Positions 1 to 24,890 of a stretch of 64,000 bases of DNA are shown piece by piece. Positions within the stretch are counted from its first letter, which is position 1; each line of letters begins with the position of its first letter. The position numbers were made by a program, and so were the translations under genes. A model generated the notes under the pieces. It searched no databases. It saw only the letters and a list, made by a program, of their open reading frames with translations, and was not told the origin of the DNA. The stretch spans positions 558,001-622,000 of the forward strand of contig NZ_BLPF01000003.1 of NCBI RefSeq assembly GCF_011764425.1. Direction: 5' to 3'. The DNA comes from Phytohabitans houttuyneae. GTDB lineage: Bacteria; Actinomycetota; Actinomycetes; Mycobacteriales; Micromonosporaceae.

Positions 1-1
1 C

Positions 2-15575
<15,574 letters not shown>

Positions 15576-15579
<4 letters not shown>

Positions 15580-17033
15580 CCGCCGCCCGTCCCGCGCCGC
15601 CGCTGTCCCGCAACCGCGACTACCAGTTGCTGTGGGTGGGGCAGGCGCTGTCGCTGTTCGGATTCCACGGGTACGCGATAGCGGTTCCGCTGCTCGTGCT
15701 CGCGGCCACCGGCTCGGCGGCCGCGTCCGGCCTCGTGCTCGGCACCATCGCCGCCGCCCAGATGGTCGCCGGGTTGCCCGCCGGCGCGCTGGCCGACCGC
15801 TGGCACCGCAAGGCGATCATGCTGAGCTGCGAGGCCGCGCAGGCGCTCGCGGCGGCCAGTGTGGTGGCGGCGGTCTGGTTCGACGCGATCCACATCGGTC
15901 ACCTGCTGGCCGTCGCGGTCGTCATCGGGGCCTGCGCGGCGCTGTTCGACCCCGCCGAGGACGCCTCGCTGCCCACCGTCGTTACCGAGGAGCAACTGCC
16001 GGCGGCCGTGTCGATGAATGCCGTGCGGGGGCTGCTCGGCCACGTCGCCGGCACCGCGGTCGGCGGCGCGCTGTTCGCGGTCGGCCGGGTCCTGCCATTC
16101 GTGGTGGACGCGCTCACCCACGCGGTCGCGTTCGTGGCGCTCTCCTTCGTCCGGCTGCCCCGCCCCGCGCCGGTACCGCGTGAGCGCCGCCACCTCGGCC
16201 GGGAAATCGCCGAAGGCGTCGCCTGGGTGTGGCGGCAACCGGCGATCCGGGTCACCGCCCTGTGCGCGCTGGTGCTCAACCTCTTCTTCAGCGCGTTCTA
16301 CGTCGTCGTGCTCGTGCTCGCCCGCGACGGAGGCGTTTCCGCCGGCGGCATCGGCGTGATGGCCGCGATGCTCGGCGTCGGCGGCGTGGTCGGCGCGCTC
16401 GCGGCGCCGTACCTGAACCGGGTTCTGCGCCCGCACGTCTCCGTGATCGCGGTGTTCTGGGTGCTCACCGCCCTCACCCCGCTGGCCGCCGTGCTGCACG
16501 GCGGGCCGATGCTCGGTGCGCTGTTCTTCGCCATGGCGCTGCTGCCGCCCACCGCCAACGCGGCGGTGATGACGCGCCAGCTCCTGCTCACCCCGGACCG
16601 CCTGCGTGGCCGGCTCACGTCCGTGCTCGGGCTGGCCATGGGTGCCTCCGCCGCGGCCGGGCCGGCCATGGGTGGCCTGCTCGCCCAGGCGCTGCCCGGC
16701 GCCGGGGCCGTGCTGGTCTGCGCGGCCGGCATGGCGGTCGCCACTGTGGCGGTCACCGTCAACCGCGCGCTCCGAACGATCTCCACCCCCGTTGTCGATC
16801 ACAACCCAACCGAAGGGAAGCCAGACATGGATGACGACGCGACCTACGAGGTACTCCGCAACGACGAGGACCAGTACTCGCTGTGGCCGCTGGGCCACGA
16901 GGTACCGGCCGGCTGGAGCCGCGTCGGCAAGGAGGGCACCCGCGACGAGTGCAGCGCGTACGTGGACGAGGTGTGGACCGACATGCGGCCGCGCAGCCTG
17001 CGCGAGCGCATGGGGGCCGACACCCAGCCCTGA
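15576..17033 (+). CDS. MFS exporter (EntS/MFS_3-like), reading in frame into an MbtH-like protein
   Basis: The first ~415 residues are a 12-helix major facilitator of the enterobactin-exporter type. They start [17 protein letters not shown], with the loop 2-3 signature [11 protein letters not shown]. The probable role is export of, or self-resistance to, the NRPS product. The ATG overlaps the NRPS stop. In the sequence as given there is no stop between the transporter and the MbtH-like protein starting at 16827, so the frame runs to 17033. The join (16786-16826) is more AT-rich and carries a ribosome-binding-like GAAGGGAAG, so it looks like an intergenic space. Adding one C in the CCCCC at 16786-16790 would end the transporter at a TGA (16832-16834) overlapping the MbtH start. 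Fusion or homopolymer error cannot be separated here. Confidence 0.88.
16827..17033 (+). CDS. MbtH-like protein (NRPS adenylation-domain partner)
   Basis: A protein of 68 residues with the family hallmarks: [15 protein letters not shown] near the start, [12 protein letters not shown] in the middle, and [17 protein letters not shown] near the end. The conserved tryptophans are all present. MbtH-like proteins bind NRPS adenylation domains and promote their folding or activity. Encoding it directly behind the NRPS and exporter is the standard arrangement. The ATG at 16827 is preceded by GAAGGGAAG at a suitable distance, which supports independent translation even though the upstream transporter frame is open into it. 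Confidence 0.93.
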   Translation: MDDDATYEVLRNDEDQYSLWPLGHEVPAGWSRVGKEGTRDECSAYVDEVWTDMRPRSLRERMGADTQP

Positions 17034-17062
17034 CCGACACCACCGGCCGGGAACGGCGACGC

Positions 17063-17094
17063 GCCGTGCATGGGCAATGGTTGCCCTGCACGGC
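17063..17094 (+). terminator. Strong hairpin closing the NRPS-exporter-MbtH operon
   Basis: GCCGTGCA-T-GGGCAA pairs with TTGCCC-TGCACGGC around a TGG loop, giving a 14-pair stem with one bulge. It lies 30 bases after the MbtH stop codon. There is no following T run, which is common for actinomycete terminators. Confidence 0.75.
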
Positions 17095-17302
17095 ACGTCC
17101 GGTCCACAACGGTGCGGCCCTTTCGGCGTGCCTCGCCGCCCGGCGACGAGGCGCCGCTGCAACGCCGCTGGCGCTGTGAGGCGCGGGCCAATCCTCCAGA
17201 AGGACCTCCCGCACCTCCGGATTTCCCACCCGCCGGTCTACAGCCCCTTCGTCGGCCATGAGAGGCTGGTCTGCCCTGTGACGAGAGGTTGGCTGCAGCG
17301 GG

Positions 17303-17722
17303 GTGTGTGAAGCGTTCATCGAGCAGCGGTGCCAGACGTGCGGCTCTGTCGTCCAGTGCCGCACGTGGGAGCACGTCATCGGCGGGCGGCTGCAGTGGGT
17401 CGTGCTGTGCGGCTGCGGCACCTGCGGCGGCGGTGAGACGGAGGAGTTCGGCTGGGACGAGACTCCGGCGCAGGTGCGACAGGCCCTGCTCGATACCTGC
17501 GGCACCTTCCGGCTGCGAGTACAGGCGCCGCAGCAGGTCGCCCGCATGCCTGTGATGCGGGTCCTGCGAGCGACCGGCGAACCGCTGGCCAGCGTCTCGG
17601 CTCGCGTCGAGGCGCTGATGACCCAGGGACAGACCGGCACCGAGGCGGAACTGGAACTGCTGGCACTCCGGCTGGCGGAGGTCGGTGTACCGACGACCAC
17701 GGCAAGAGACGATCAGGGTTGA
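17303..17722 (+). CDS. Hypothetical protein with N-terminal cysteine pairs
   Basis: A 139-residue reading frame with good actinomycete codon use; I do not recognise the family. The N-terminal half holds CQTCG and CGCGTCGGG motifs that could bind a metal. The C-terminal half (VMRVLRATGEPLASVSARVEALMTQGQTGTEAELELLALRLAEVGV) has the alternating helical pattern seen in ribosomal L7/L12 C-terminal-like domains, a weak resemblance only. The GTG at 17303 was chosen because GAGAGG lies upstream, but that spacing is long and the true start is uncertain. It stands alone after the NRPS terminator. Confidence 0.5.
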   Translation: MCEAFIEQRCQTCGSVVQCRTWEHVIGGRLQWVVLCGCGTCGGGETEEFGWDETPAQVRQALLDTCGTFRLRVQAPQQVARMPVMRVLRATGEPLASVSARVEALMTQGQTGTEAELELLALRLAEVGVPTTTARDDQG

Positions 17723-17946
17723 CCAACAGATGGCCGACACGCCCGCTGGCGGCCAGCCCGACATCACGTCAATTGCTTCGCGCCTCGCTATGCCCTTCGA
17801 CTGCGGTGCCGACGGCTCGTTCTGACCGAAGTCGCGTTCTCGGCCGGCGCAGGGCTATCCCGCGCTTCAGGAAGGGCAGCAGGGTGACCATGGGCCTTCG
17901 GATCGACCTTTGGACGTGTCCGATCTGCGGATCCGCAGCGTGACGG

Positions 17947-18237
17947 TTGTCGACGAAATCGGCCGGCGGCTCGCTCCTGCGGGGTGGGCCGGCGGGAGAG
18001 GCAGACGTCGCGGACCGGGTGGTCGCCGATCTACATCAGTACGGCACGCCGTACCTGGCCGCGCGATCGACTTTGCCGGACATCATCGCCGCGATGTCCG
18101 CCGCCGGGACGACCCAGCTCGGCGACACGTACCTCGCCATCGCTCACGCGCTGCTGGGTGATCTGCCCGAGGCTCGGCAGGCGTTGGCGGCCGTGGCGAG
18201 GAAGGGCGGAAACCAAGCCGGTCCTGGTGCGAGGTGA
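17947..18237 (+). pseudogene. Probable fragment of an uncharacterised protein
   Basis: The stretch reads VADLHQYGTPYLAARSTLPDIIAAMSAAG followed by LGDTYLAIAHALLGDLPEARQALAAVARKGG, which looks like real coding sequence for a helical C-terminal domain. It has no convincing start or ribosome-binding site. The sequence before it does not encode an obvious N-terminus. It may be the tail of a degraded gene. Function unknown. Confidence 0.3.
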
Positions 18238-18403
18238 TTCCGACCGGTTCATCGAGTACTTCGCGCTCACTTCGGGGCGGCACCGTAGAAGCAGGTCCTC
18301 GCTACCAAACACGTTCGGGGTTGAGTCGGGGTGGGCGGGGCGCGGGCGGATTCAAGGGCGTCTACGTATTGCCGGAGCGGGAAGTCGGCCCTAGGCTGCG
18401 GCG

Positions 18404-18438
18404 TGGGAGCGCTCCCGCGCTCCCTGGGAGCGCTCCCG
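18404..18438 (+). promoter_or_regulatory. Two tandem CebR-type palindromic operators
   Basis: TGGGAGCGCTCCCG occurs at 18404-18417 and again at 18425-18438, 21 bp apart (two helical turns). This is one base from TGGGAGCGCTCCCA, the established operator of the LacI-family repressor CebR that controls cellulose use in Streptomyces and cellulase genes in Thermobifida. The pair ends about 118 bases before the GH5 start codon, so cello-oligosaccharide-responsive control of that gene is likely. No CebR gene is in the window. Confidence 0.85.
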
Positions 18439-18556
18439 TTCTGTCGTGCTGCCTCGGGCGGTGGCTTTTCGCCGGCCGGCACAGACCGCTCAGACCGGGC
18501 CGCGGCACCGCGGTGGCGATCCTGGGCACGTCACTCACCCCGAAGGGTTCCCCACC

Positions 18557-20289
18557 ATGACCTGGAGCAGAGCGTCCAGCGGTCGTCGCCGCTGGCGGTT
18601 ACCGGTGGCACTGGCCGCCGCGGCGGCGGCATTGGCCACCGCGACCGTCAGCACCGTCACTTCCACACCGGTCTCCGCTGCCCCTGCCAAGGACTGGTTG
18701 CACGTCCAGGGCAACCAGATCGTCGACGAGGACGGCAACCCGGTGTGGCTGACCGGCGCCAACTGGTTCGGTTTCAACGCGTCCGAGCGGGTCTTCCATG
18801 GTCTTTGGTCGGCCAACATCACCGAGGTCACCAAATCGATGGCAGACCGGGGTATCAACCTCGTCCGGATACCGATCTCCACGCAGTTGCTGCTGGAGTG
18901 GCGCGCGGGCCAGACAGTCGCCGCGCCGAACGTGAACACGTTCGCCAACCCGGAGCTGGCCGGCAAGAACAACCTTCAGATCTTCGACTACTTCCTGCAG
19001 CTCAGTGAGCAGTACGGCATCAAGGTCATGCTCGACCTGCACAGCGCCGAGGCTGACAACTCCGGCCATATCCATCCGGTGTGGTACAAGGGCACGGTCA
19101 CCCCAGAGCAGTTCTACGTCGGCTGGGAATGGGTGACCGAACGTTACAAGAACAACGACACCATCATCGCGATGGACATCAAGAACGAGCCGCACGGTAC
19201 GCCCAACCAGCCGCCCCGGGCCAAGTGGGACAACACCACCGACCAGGACAACTGGAAGCACGCCTGCGAGACGGCGAGCAAGCGCATCCTCGCCATCAAC
19301 CCCAACGTGCTGGTGCTCTGCGAGGGCATCGAGGTGTACCCACGCGAGGGGAGACCTGGAACTCGCCCAACACCGACCCGGACCTGAGCCCCAACTACTA
19401 CTACAACTGGTGGGGCGGCAACCTGCGCGGCGTACGTGACCACCCGATCAACCTTGGTGCCAACCAGGACCAGCTGGTCTACTCGCCGCATGACTACGGA
19501 CCGTTGGTGTTCGACCAGCCGTGGTTCCAGAAGCCGTTCGACAAGGCAAGCCTCACCGCCGACGTGTGGCGCCCCAACTGGTTCTTCATCCACGAGCAAG
19601 GAATCGCGCCGCTGCTGATCGGCGAGTGGGGTGGCCGGCTCGGGCAGGACGAGCGGCAGGACAGGTGGATGACCGCGCTGCGCGACCTGATCGCGGAGCA
19701 CAAGCTGCACCAGACCTTCTGGGTGCTCAACCCCAACTCCGGTGACACGGGCGGCTTGCTGCGTGACGACTGGAAGACCTGGGACGAGCAGAAGTACGCG
19801 CTGCTGAAGCCGGCGCTGTGGCAGCACAATGGCAAGTTCGTCAGCCTCGACCACCAGGTGCCGCTCGGCGGCGTCGGCAGCACGACGGGTATCAGCCTCG
19901 GCAGCCGGTACGGCGGCTCAGACCCGACGCCGACCAGCCCGACGCCAACCCTGCCCACCGCGACCCCGACGACGGCCAGCCCCACGCCAAGCCAGCCGGC
20001 TGGCACCTGTGCCGCGACCTTCCGGGCCACAAGCACGTGGCCGACAGGGTTCCAGGGCGAAGTGACCGTCACCAACCCCGGCACGAGCGCCATCCGTGGC
20101 TGGTCGGTGAGCATGACGCTGCCGCAAGGGGTAGTGGTCAACAACGTGTGGAACGGCGTCCGCAGCGAGAACACCGTTTCGAACGCCCCATACAACGGCA
20201 CACTCGCACCGAGCGGCAGCACGACCTACGGCTTCGTCGCCGAAGGTGGCACCGGCCCAGTAATCATCAGCGCCTGCACGGCGCGTTGA
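18557..20289 (+). CDS. Secreted endoglucanase: GH5 catalytic domain, Pro/Thr linker, CBM2; one frameshift
   Basis: Hydrolyses beta-1,4-glucan outside the cell. An Arg-rich Sec signal peptide (cleavage near VSAAPA) is followed by a GH5 domain resembling Acidothermus E1 (LTGANWFGFN, HGLWS, RIPIS). The acid/base Glu lies in DIKNEPHG and the nucleophile Glu in LIGEWGG. A PTPTSPTPT linker (about 19920-20000) leads to a C-terminal cellulose-binding module of family 2. The frame breaks at GGGG 19348-19351 within EVYPREG/ETWNSPN; one extra G restores it. The ATG at 18557 immediately precedes the signal sequence, and CebR-type operators lie upstream. Confidence 0.93.
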
Positions 20290-20390
20290 GCACGCCGGGC
20301 TACGTCATCCGCAAACGAACCCGTACTCGGTTCGCCCTCCTGACCAGCTGACCAGTCCGCCGGGCGGCCGTTTCGGTCACCGCCGTACGG

Positions 20391-20422
20391 CTGAGGCCCC
20401 GTCCGCGATGACGGGGCCTCAG
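20391..20422 (+). terminator. Terminator hairpin after the GH5-CBM2 gene
   Basis: CTGAGGCCCCGTC and GACGGGGCCTCAG form a perfect 13-pair stem around CGCGAT, followed by TCTTCCTC. It lies about 100 bases after the GH5 stop. Confidence 0.85.
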
Positions 20423-20522
20423 TCTTCCTCGATGCTTACGCCCCTCGCATCCCTAGCATCGGTTCACGCAGGATCAGCCTTCGAGCGCGGTCTCCACGCT
20501 TCGGTCATCCAGCGTCACGACG

Positions 20523-20681
20523 ATGCTCACGCTGTCGGACAGCTCGCCGCACCGTCTCTCCTACCGGGGCAACTACTGGAACAGGAAGCGTGCGGAGCCC
20601 ACCGTATACGCCCGGGAGAAACAGCAGCTGCTCCAAGCCGGCTACCGGTGGCAGGGTGATTACCTCGTGCCCCCTGTGTGA
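20523..20681 (+). CDS. Possible small basic protein (52 residues)
   Basis: A short frame reading MLTLSDSSPHRLSYRGNYW and continuing through NRKRAEPT, YAREKQQLLQAGYRWQGDYL to VPPV. The aromatic-rich, amphipathic pattern looks coding rather than random. There is no clear ribosome-binding site, and the family is unknown to me. It sits between the GH5 terminator and the next hypothetical gene. Confidence 0.35.
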   Translation: MLTLSDSSPHRLSYRGNYWNRKRAEPTVYAREKQQLLQAGYRWQGDYLVPPV

Positions 20682-20717
20682 CCATGGCGTCACGGACTAT
20701 AGGACGGGAGGTGGCCG

Positions 20718-21221
20718 TTGGATGCGTTCGCTCGGCTGCGGGACAAGCGGTTCAATGGTTACCTCGCGTACCGCGTCCCGCACGAGCTTGACTCCATCGT
20801 GGACGCGGCAGTGTCGGCCTACCGCTCGGGATCCGAGGACGCGCGGCGTCAGCTGACTCGTGACCTCAATGCGGATGTGGCCGCGGTCCTGAGCGTCTAC
20901 GGCGAGCGCATGGCGGTCCTGGCGGTGCGCACCAGGTCGGTGGAGCCGCTTCGACGCGCACTCGTCGGGATGGGGCTCGCCGAGGGAGTCCTCGACGACT
21001 ACCGGGACAACCTGATCGTGCTCGCCGCGGTCAACCACAGTGCGGACACCGTCGGCCTTGGGCTCACCAAACTGATCGACGACGTCGAGGCTGACCTGCC
21101 AGAGCGTGCGCTCGCGCGGTTCCGCGACTTCGCACAGTGGCGTGACGACGAAAAGTCCCTCCGCGCGCTGGGCCGTCGCGTCAAAGGCGAAGGCGACTCC
21201 TTCCGCTACGTCTCTGGTTGA
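20718..21221 (+). CDS. Hypothetical helical protein
   Basis: A 167-residue, probably all-helical cytosolic protein with no signal peptide or membrane segment and no motif I recognise. Sequence highlights are ELDSIVDAAVSAYRSGSEDARRQL near the start and RFRDFAQWRDDEKSLRALGRRVKGEGDSFRYVSG at the end. The TTG start at 20718 is supported by GGGAGG at 20706-20711, six bases before it. The gene stands alone and its function is unknown. Confidence 0.65.
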   Translation: MDAFARLRDKRFNGYLAYRVPHELDSIVDAAVSAYRSGSEDARRQLTRDLNADVAAVLSVYGERMAVLAVRTRSVEPLRRALVGMGLAEGVLDDYRDNLIVLAAVNHSADTVGLGLTKLIDDVEADLPERALARFRDFAQWRDDEKSLRALGRRVKGEGDSFRYVSG

Positions 21222-21345
21222 ACCCGCCGCGCCGACGCGCCTATCTACCTGACCTGGCTACATCATGTGGGATACCGGCCGCGTGTCCGTGGGTCGACGT
21301 CGATCGAGAAAAGAGATTGACGGAACCGGTCGGTACCGTGGGCGC

Positions 21346-21762
21346 GTGAAGAAGGCGCTTCTCGTGCTGCTCGGTGGTCTGGTTTTCCTGGCCGGCGGGG
21401 TGCTCGTCGCGGTCACCGGCACGGATCTCGTCTTCGGTCTGATGCTGATCGGGTTCGGGCTGGCGCTGCTGATCGGGGTGCCGGTCATCTGGGGTCAGGC
21501 CCGGAACGATCCCCGCGCGGGCGACCGGGCGAACTGGGCGCGCGGTGGCTACGCCGTCCTGAGTTCCCTCTCGATGTCGCTTTTCGGGCTGGTGGGTCTC
21601 GGCATGCTGATCTTCGGTCAGCCCGTCGACGAGGACGGGGACACCTACCGCGTGCCGGACAGCCCTCTGCAGGTGCGGATCTTCGGTGCTGTCCTCTTTC
21701 TGCTGTCGGCCGGAGTGGTGATCTACGGCGCTTACCGGCGCCGCCACTGGCGATCGCGGTGA
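21346..21762 (+). CDS. Small integral membrane protein
   Basis: A protein of about 138 residues with four predicted transmembrane helices: ALLVLLGGLVFLAGGVLV, LVFGLMLIGFGLALLIGVPV, YAVLSSLSMSLFGLVGLGML and RIFGAVLFLLSAGVVIYGAY. It ends in a basic tail (RRRHWRSR). An earlier in-frame ATG at 21265 would add an Arg-rich N-terminus. I prefer the GTG at 21346 because the first helix then starts a few residues in. No family recognised. Confidence 0.6.
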   Translation: MKKALLVLLGGLVFLAGGVLVAVTGTDLVFGLMLIGFGLALLIGVPVIWGQARNDPRAGDRANWARGGYAVLSSLSMSLFGLVGLGMLIFGQPVDEDGDTYRVPDSPLQVRIFGAVLFLLSAGVVIYGAYRRRHWRSR

Positions 21763-21932
21763 CCGGGCGCGCTGGTGTCGAGAACGTCCAGCGGCGAGGA
21801 TGACGTCGGGCTGCCGGCCGCTGTTTGTAGCCCAGCGGCCGACAGCCCGCGGTGCCGGTCTGGTCGGCGGACGAGGCGTGGGCGGATCTCGACCGGCCGG
21901 CTAGCCGGCCGAGGTCACCGCCGCGGTGGTGT

Positions 21933-23443
21933 TCAGGCGTACGGGTTTTGAGTGAGCAGGTGTGCCTTGAAGCCCTCGCCGACGCCGGCCTCGGGCGTGC
22001 CGGACCAGTCCTTGATGAGTACGGCGCCGGTGCTACAGCCCCATGGGTTCCAGGTCCAGGCCAGGTATCCGATGCCGTGGGCGTCGGCCCAGTTGACCAG
22101 TCTTTGCATGTAGTCGAAGCCGCAGTTGTCCTGGCCGAATTCGCCGAGAACCACGGGTACCTGTTGGGCGAGCGGGGCGATCTGGGTGTCCCAGCAGGAC
22201 TCGTTGGCGCAGGCGTTGAAGCTGTAGGCGTGCCAGGAGGCGGCGATGTTGTTCAGCGGGTCGTTCGGCTTGTAGGTCAGCCATTCCCGCATGTCGTTGG
22301 TCCATTCCAGGCCACTGACCATGAGTAGGTTGGTGGCGCCGGTGGCGCGGACCGCGTCGACGAGGTCCTGCATGCCGGCTGCCTCGTAGGGGAGGCCGGT
22401 GCAGGTGCCGCCGTCGCGCAGGCATTGCCAGCCCAGGGTCTTGTTCCATTCGGCGGGCATGTCCGGGTACGGCTCGTTGAACAGGTCGAATACGACGGCG
22501 TCGTTGCCTTTGAACATGTTGGCGACGCCGGTCCAGAACTGTGGGGCGTATCGAGCGTCCGGCATCGGTTTCTGGCAGGTGGCGTGCTCGTCCTTGCAGT
22601 GCCAGTCCGGGCTGTTGGTGTAGGCGCCCCAGGTCCAGTGCAGGTCGAGGATCGGGGTGATGCCGTTGGCGACCAGCAGGTTCACATAGTCCTTTACGCC
22701 CTGCTGGTAGGTGGCGCCGCTGGGCGAGCCGTTGATGCCCAGCCAGCACTCCTCGTTCAGGGGATCCGAACGGTGTGGATGTTCCAGGTCTTCATCGCAT
22801 CGACGGAGGCCTGATCGACCGGCCCGGAATCCCACAGGCCCTTGCCCTGCACGCAGGCGAACTCGCCGCTGGACCGGCTGACACCCAGCAGCCGGTAAGC
22901 CCGCCCGTCAGTGGTGACGATCTTGTTGCCGGACACCTTGAGCTTGGGCGCGGGGCCGCTTGGCGGCGGCGTCGTGACCGGCGGGCTGCTCGGCGGGGCG
23001 GAGGTGGGGTTCGCGGTGGGCGATGTCACCGATCCCGTGCATGTGGTGCCGTTGAGCGCAAAGGACGCCGGTGCCGGGTTGGCGCCAGTCCAGGCGCCGA
23101 CGAACCCGATGGAGGTGGATGCGCCGGTGCCCAGCGACCCGTTCCAGCCCATGCTGGCCGCGGACACCTGGGCGCCGGACTGGGTCCAGGTCGCGCTCCA
23201 GCCTTGGGTGACCTTCTGGCTGGCGTTCGGGAAGGCGAACGTCAGGGTCCAGCTCGTCACGGGGGAGCCGAGGTTGGTGAGGGCCACGTTCGCGCTGAAC
23301 CCGCTCGGCCACTGGCTTTGCACCGTGTACGTGACCGAGCAGCCGGAGGCGGCCGCTGAGGCGGGAAGGGTAGCCGTTGCCATGCCACCCAGTACCAGCA
23401 CGCCGGCGGCACCGGCAGCCAGCAATGCATGACGATGTTTCAT
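21933..23443 (-). CDS. Secreted CBM2-GH5 glycoside hydrolase (endo-beta-1,4-glucanase or mannanase); one frameshift
   Basis: This begins with a Sec signal peptide (MKHRHALLAAGAAG, cleavage near ASAAAS). An N-terminal CBM2 follows (CSVTYTVQSQWPSGFSANV to a C-terminal Cys pair), then a Pro/Thr/Ser linker and a GH5 catalytic domain. The acid/base Glu is in FDLFNEPYPD and the nucleophile Glu in VVLGEFGQD. The ATG is preceded by GAGGAG six bases upstream. The frame breaks at GGGG 22760-22763 (CCCC on the coding strand) within HTVRIP/LNEECW; one added C makes it continuous. Its neighbours are a divergent ROK regulator and, beyond it, an oligosaccharide importer and beta-mannosidase, so mannan is as plausible a substrate as cellulose. 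Confidence 0.9.
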
Positions 23444-23472
23444 CTGATCTCCTCGTGGTCGTGAGGGATCGA

Positions 23473-23486
23473 CGGGAGCGCTGCCG
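23473..23486 (-). promoter_or_regulatory. Degenerate CebR-like palindrome
   Basis: CGGGAGCGCTGCCG lies 30 bases upstream of the GH5 start and matches the CebR operator core GGGAGCGCT with changes in the right arm. It may be a weak CebR site or chance. Confidence 0.45.
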
Positions 23487-23492
23487 ACATCC

Positions 23493-23512
23493 TTTATTAG
23501 CCTAGTTACGAA
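23493..23512 (-). promoter_or_regulatory. TTAGCC motif at the GH5 promoter (candidate ROK operator)
   Basis: TTTATTAGCCTAGTTACGAA overlaps a minus-strand promoter whose TTGACT -35-like element is at 23511-23516. The core (WTTAGCC with flanking A/T) recurs at 23579-23601 and 30268-30287, so it may be a common operator. Confidence 0.45.
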
Positions 23513-23578
23513 AGTCAATACACCGCATAGTCGAGCCTGCGGGTGCGATGCAGGCAGCACGAGTAGCCACGAGAAGCC

Positions 23579-23601
23579 GTAAGTAAAGTAGCCTGGCAAA
23601 G
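23579..23601 (+). promoter_or_regulatory. AGTAGCC motif upstream of the ROK gene (candidate autoregulatory operator)
   Basis: GTAAGTAAAGTAGCCTGGCA and the bases after it share the TAGCC core and A/T flanks with the motif at the divergent GH5 promoter and the importer promoter. It lies about 25 bases before the ROK start codon. It is the weakest of the three matches. Confidence 0.35.
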
Positions 23602-23624
23602 CGGCGGGGTAGAGGAGGGCAACC

Positions 23625-24884
23625 GTGGCGACCAGCCCGATATGGGCAAGCCGGCCAAAGACGCGTGGCCTGGTGCTGGACCTGATCAGGGCGGCGCGCG
23701 CCATCAGCCGGGTGGAGCTCGCGACGGCGACAGGTCTGACCGGCGCGACGATCTCCGAGGTGGTGCGCGAGCTGATGGGCGACGGCTTGGTCGTCGAGGC
23801 CGGCCGGGGTGCGCCGACCGGCGGAAAGCCACGCACGCTCGTGCAGCTCAACCCCTCGGCCCGCTACAGCGTCGGGGTCCAGCTCGAGCGCAACACGTGC
23901 GTCATCGTCGTCGTCGACCTGGCCGGTCGGCAGGTGGCCCGGACCTCGTTCCAGGGCGTGGCATCTCTGCCGCCGCAGCAGGCGCTGCCGCTGTTGGCGG
24001 CACAGGTGGACGCCCTGTTGACCACAGCGGCCGTCGATCGCGGCAAGGTGCTGGGGGTTGGCCTGGTCAGCTACGGTCCGCAGGACCGGCGCGCGGGTGT
24101 GCTGTTGACACCGCAGCCCACCGATCAGTGGCTCGACTATCCCGTCGCGGGGCGGCTGGCGGAAGGTCTTGGGCTGCCCGTCCTGCTCGACAACGACGCG
24201 GCGGCGGCCGCCATCGGCGAGTACTGGATGGGTGCGGTGGATCCGCGCAGCACCTACGGGTGCATCTACATGGCCACCGGGATCGGCGGTGGGGTCGTGG
24301 TCGCCGGTGAGGTGTATCGGGGCAGTTCGTCGAACAGCGTGGAGATCGGACATATCTCGATCGATGTCAACGGCGCGGAGTGCCCATGTGGCAACGTCGG
24401 CTGCCTGGAAAACTACGCCGGTCCCTCCGCTTTGGTACGGGAGGCGGTGGCGACACCGGGGCTTGCCCAGCGGCTGGCGCTCGATCCGTCTGCGGCGGAC
24501 TTCCTCACCGAGTTCGCGCGGCTCGCGGCGGCCGCGAACGCCGGCGATCGGGACGCCCGGGACCTCATCGAGCGGTCGGCCCGCTACCTCGGTTCTGCCG
24601 CTGTCACCATGGCGAGCCTGTTCGATGTGGACGTGATCGTCCTGGCTGGGCCGAGCTTCGCGGTGGCGGGATCGATCTACCAGGCGGTGATCCAGCAGGA
24701 GGTGGACCGCCGCATGTTCGCCCGGCGGGCGCATCCGGTACGGGTGGTGCCGTCGGTCAACGGGTCGGATGCGGCGGCGATCGGCGGGGCGGTCCTGGTC
24801 CTGCAGAGCGAGCTGACTCTTGGCCATGCCCGCCCGGAGGACGGGGCACGGCCGGTTCCCGCCAGCACGAGCACGGCACCCTGA
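23625..24884 (+). CDS. ROK-family transcriptional regulator
   Basis: Sugar-responsive DNA-binding repressor of 419 residues. The N-terminal 80 residues form a winged helix-turn-helix (SRVELATATGLTGATISEVVRELMGDGLV) and the rest is a ROK sugar-kinase-like fold. The ROK signature runs through GIGGGVVVAGEVYRG. The zinc site is complete, with His in EIGHISID and the CPCGNVGCLE cysteines. The LDNDAAAAAIGE stretch keeps the aspartate used as base in ROK kinases. The GTG start is preceded by GAGGAGGG. It diverges from the CBM2-GH5 gene and converges on the ABC importer, so it probably controls both and senses an imported oligosaccharide or its product; that role is inferred. Confidence 0.92.
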   Translation: MATSPIWASRPKTRGLVLDLIRAARAISRVELATATGLTGATISEVVRELMGDGLVVEAGRGAPTGGKPRTLVQLNPSARYSVGVQLERNTCVIVVVDLAGRQVARTSFQGVASLPPQQALPLLAAQVDALLTTAAVDRGKVLGVGLVSYGPQDRRAGVLLTPQPTDQWLDYPVAGRLAEGLGLPVLLDNDAAAAAIGEYWMGAVDPRSTYGCIYMATGIGGGVVVAGEVYRGSSSNSVEIGHISIDVNGAECPCGNVGCLENYAGPSALVREAVATPGLAQRLALDPSAADFLTEFARLAAAANAGDRDARDLIERSARYLGSAAVTMASLFDVDVIVLAGPSFAVAGSIYQAVIQQEVDRRMFARRAHPVRVVPSVNGSDAAAIGGAVLVLQSELTLGHARPEDGARPVPASTSTAP

Positions 24885-24890
24885 GACCTC

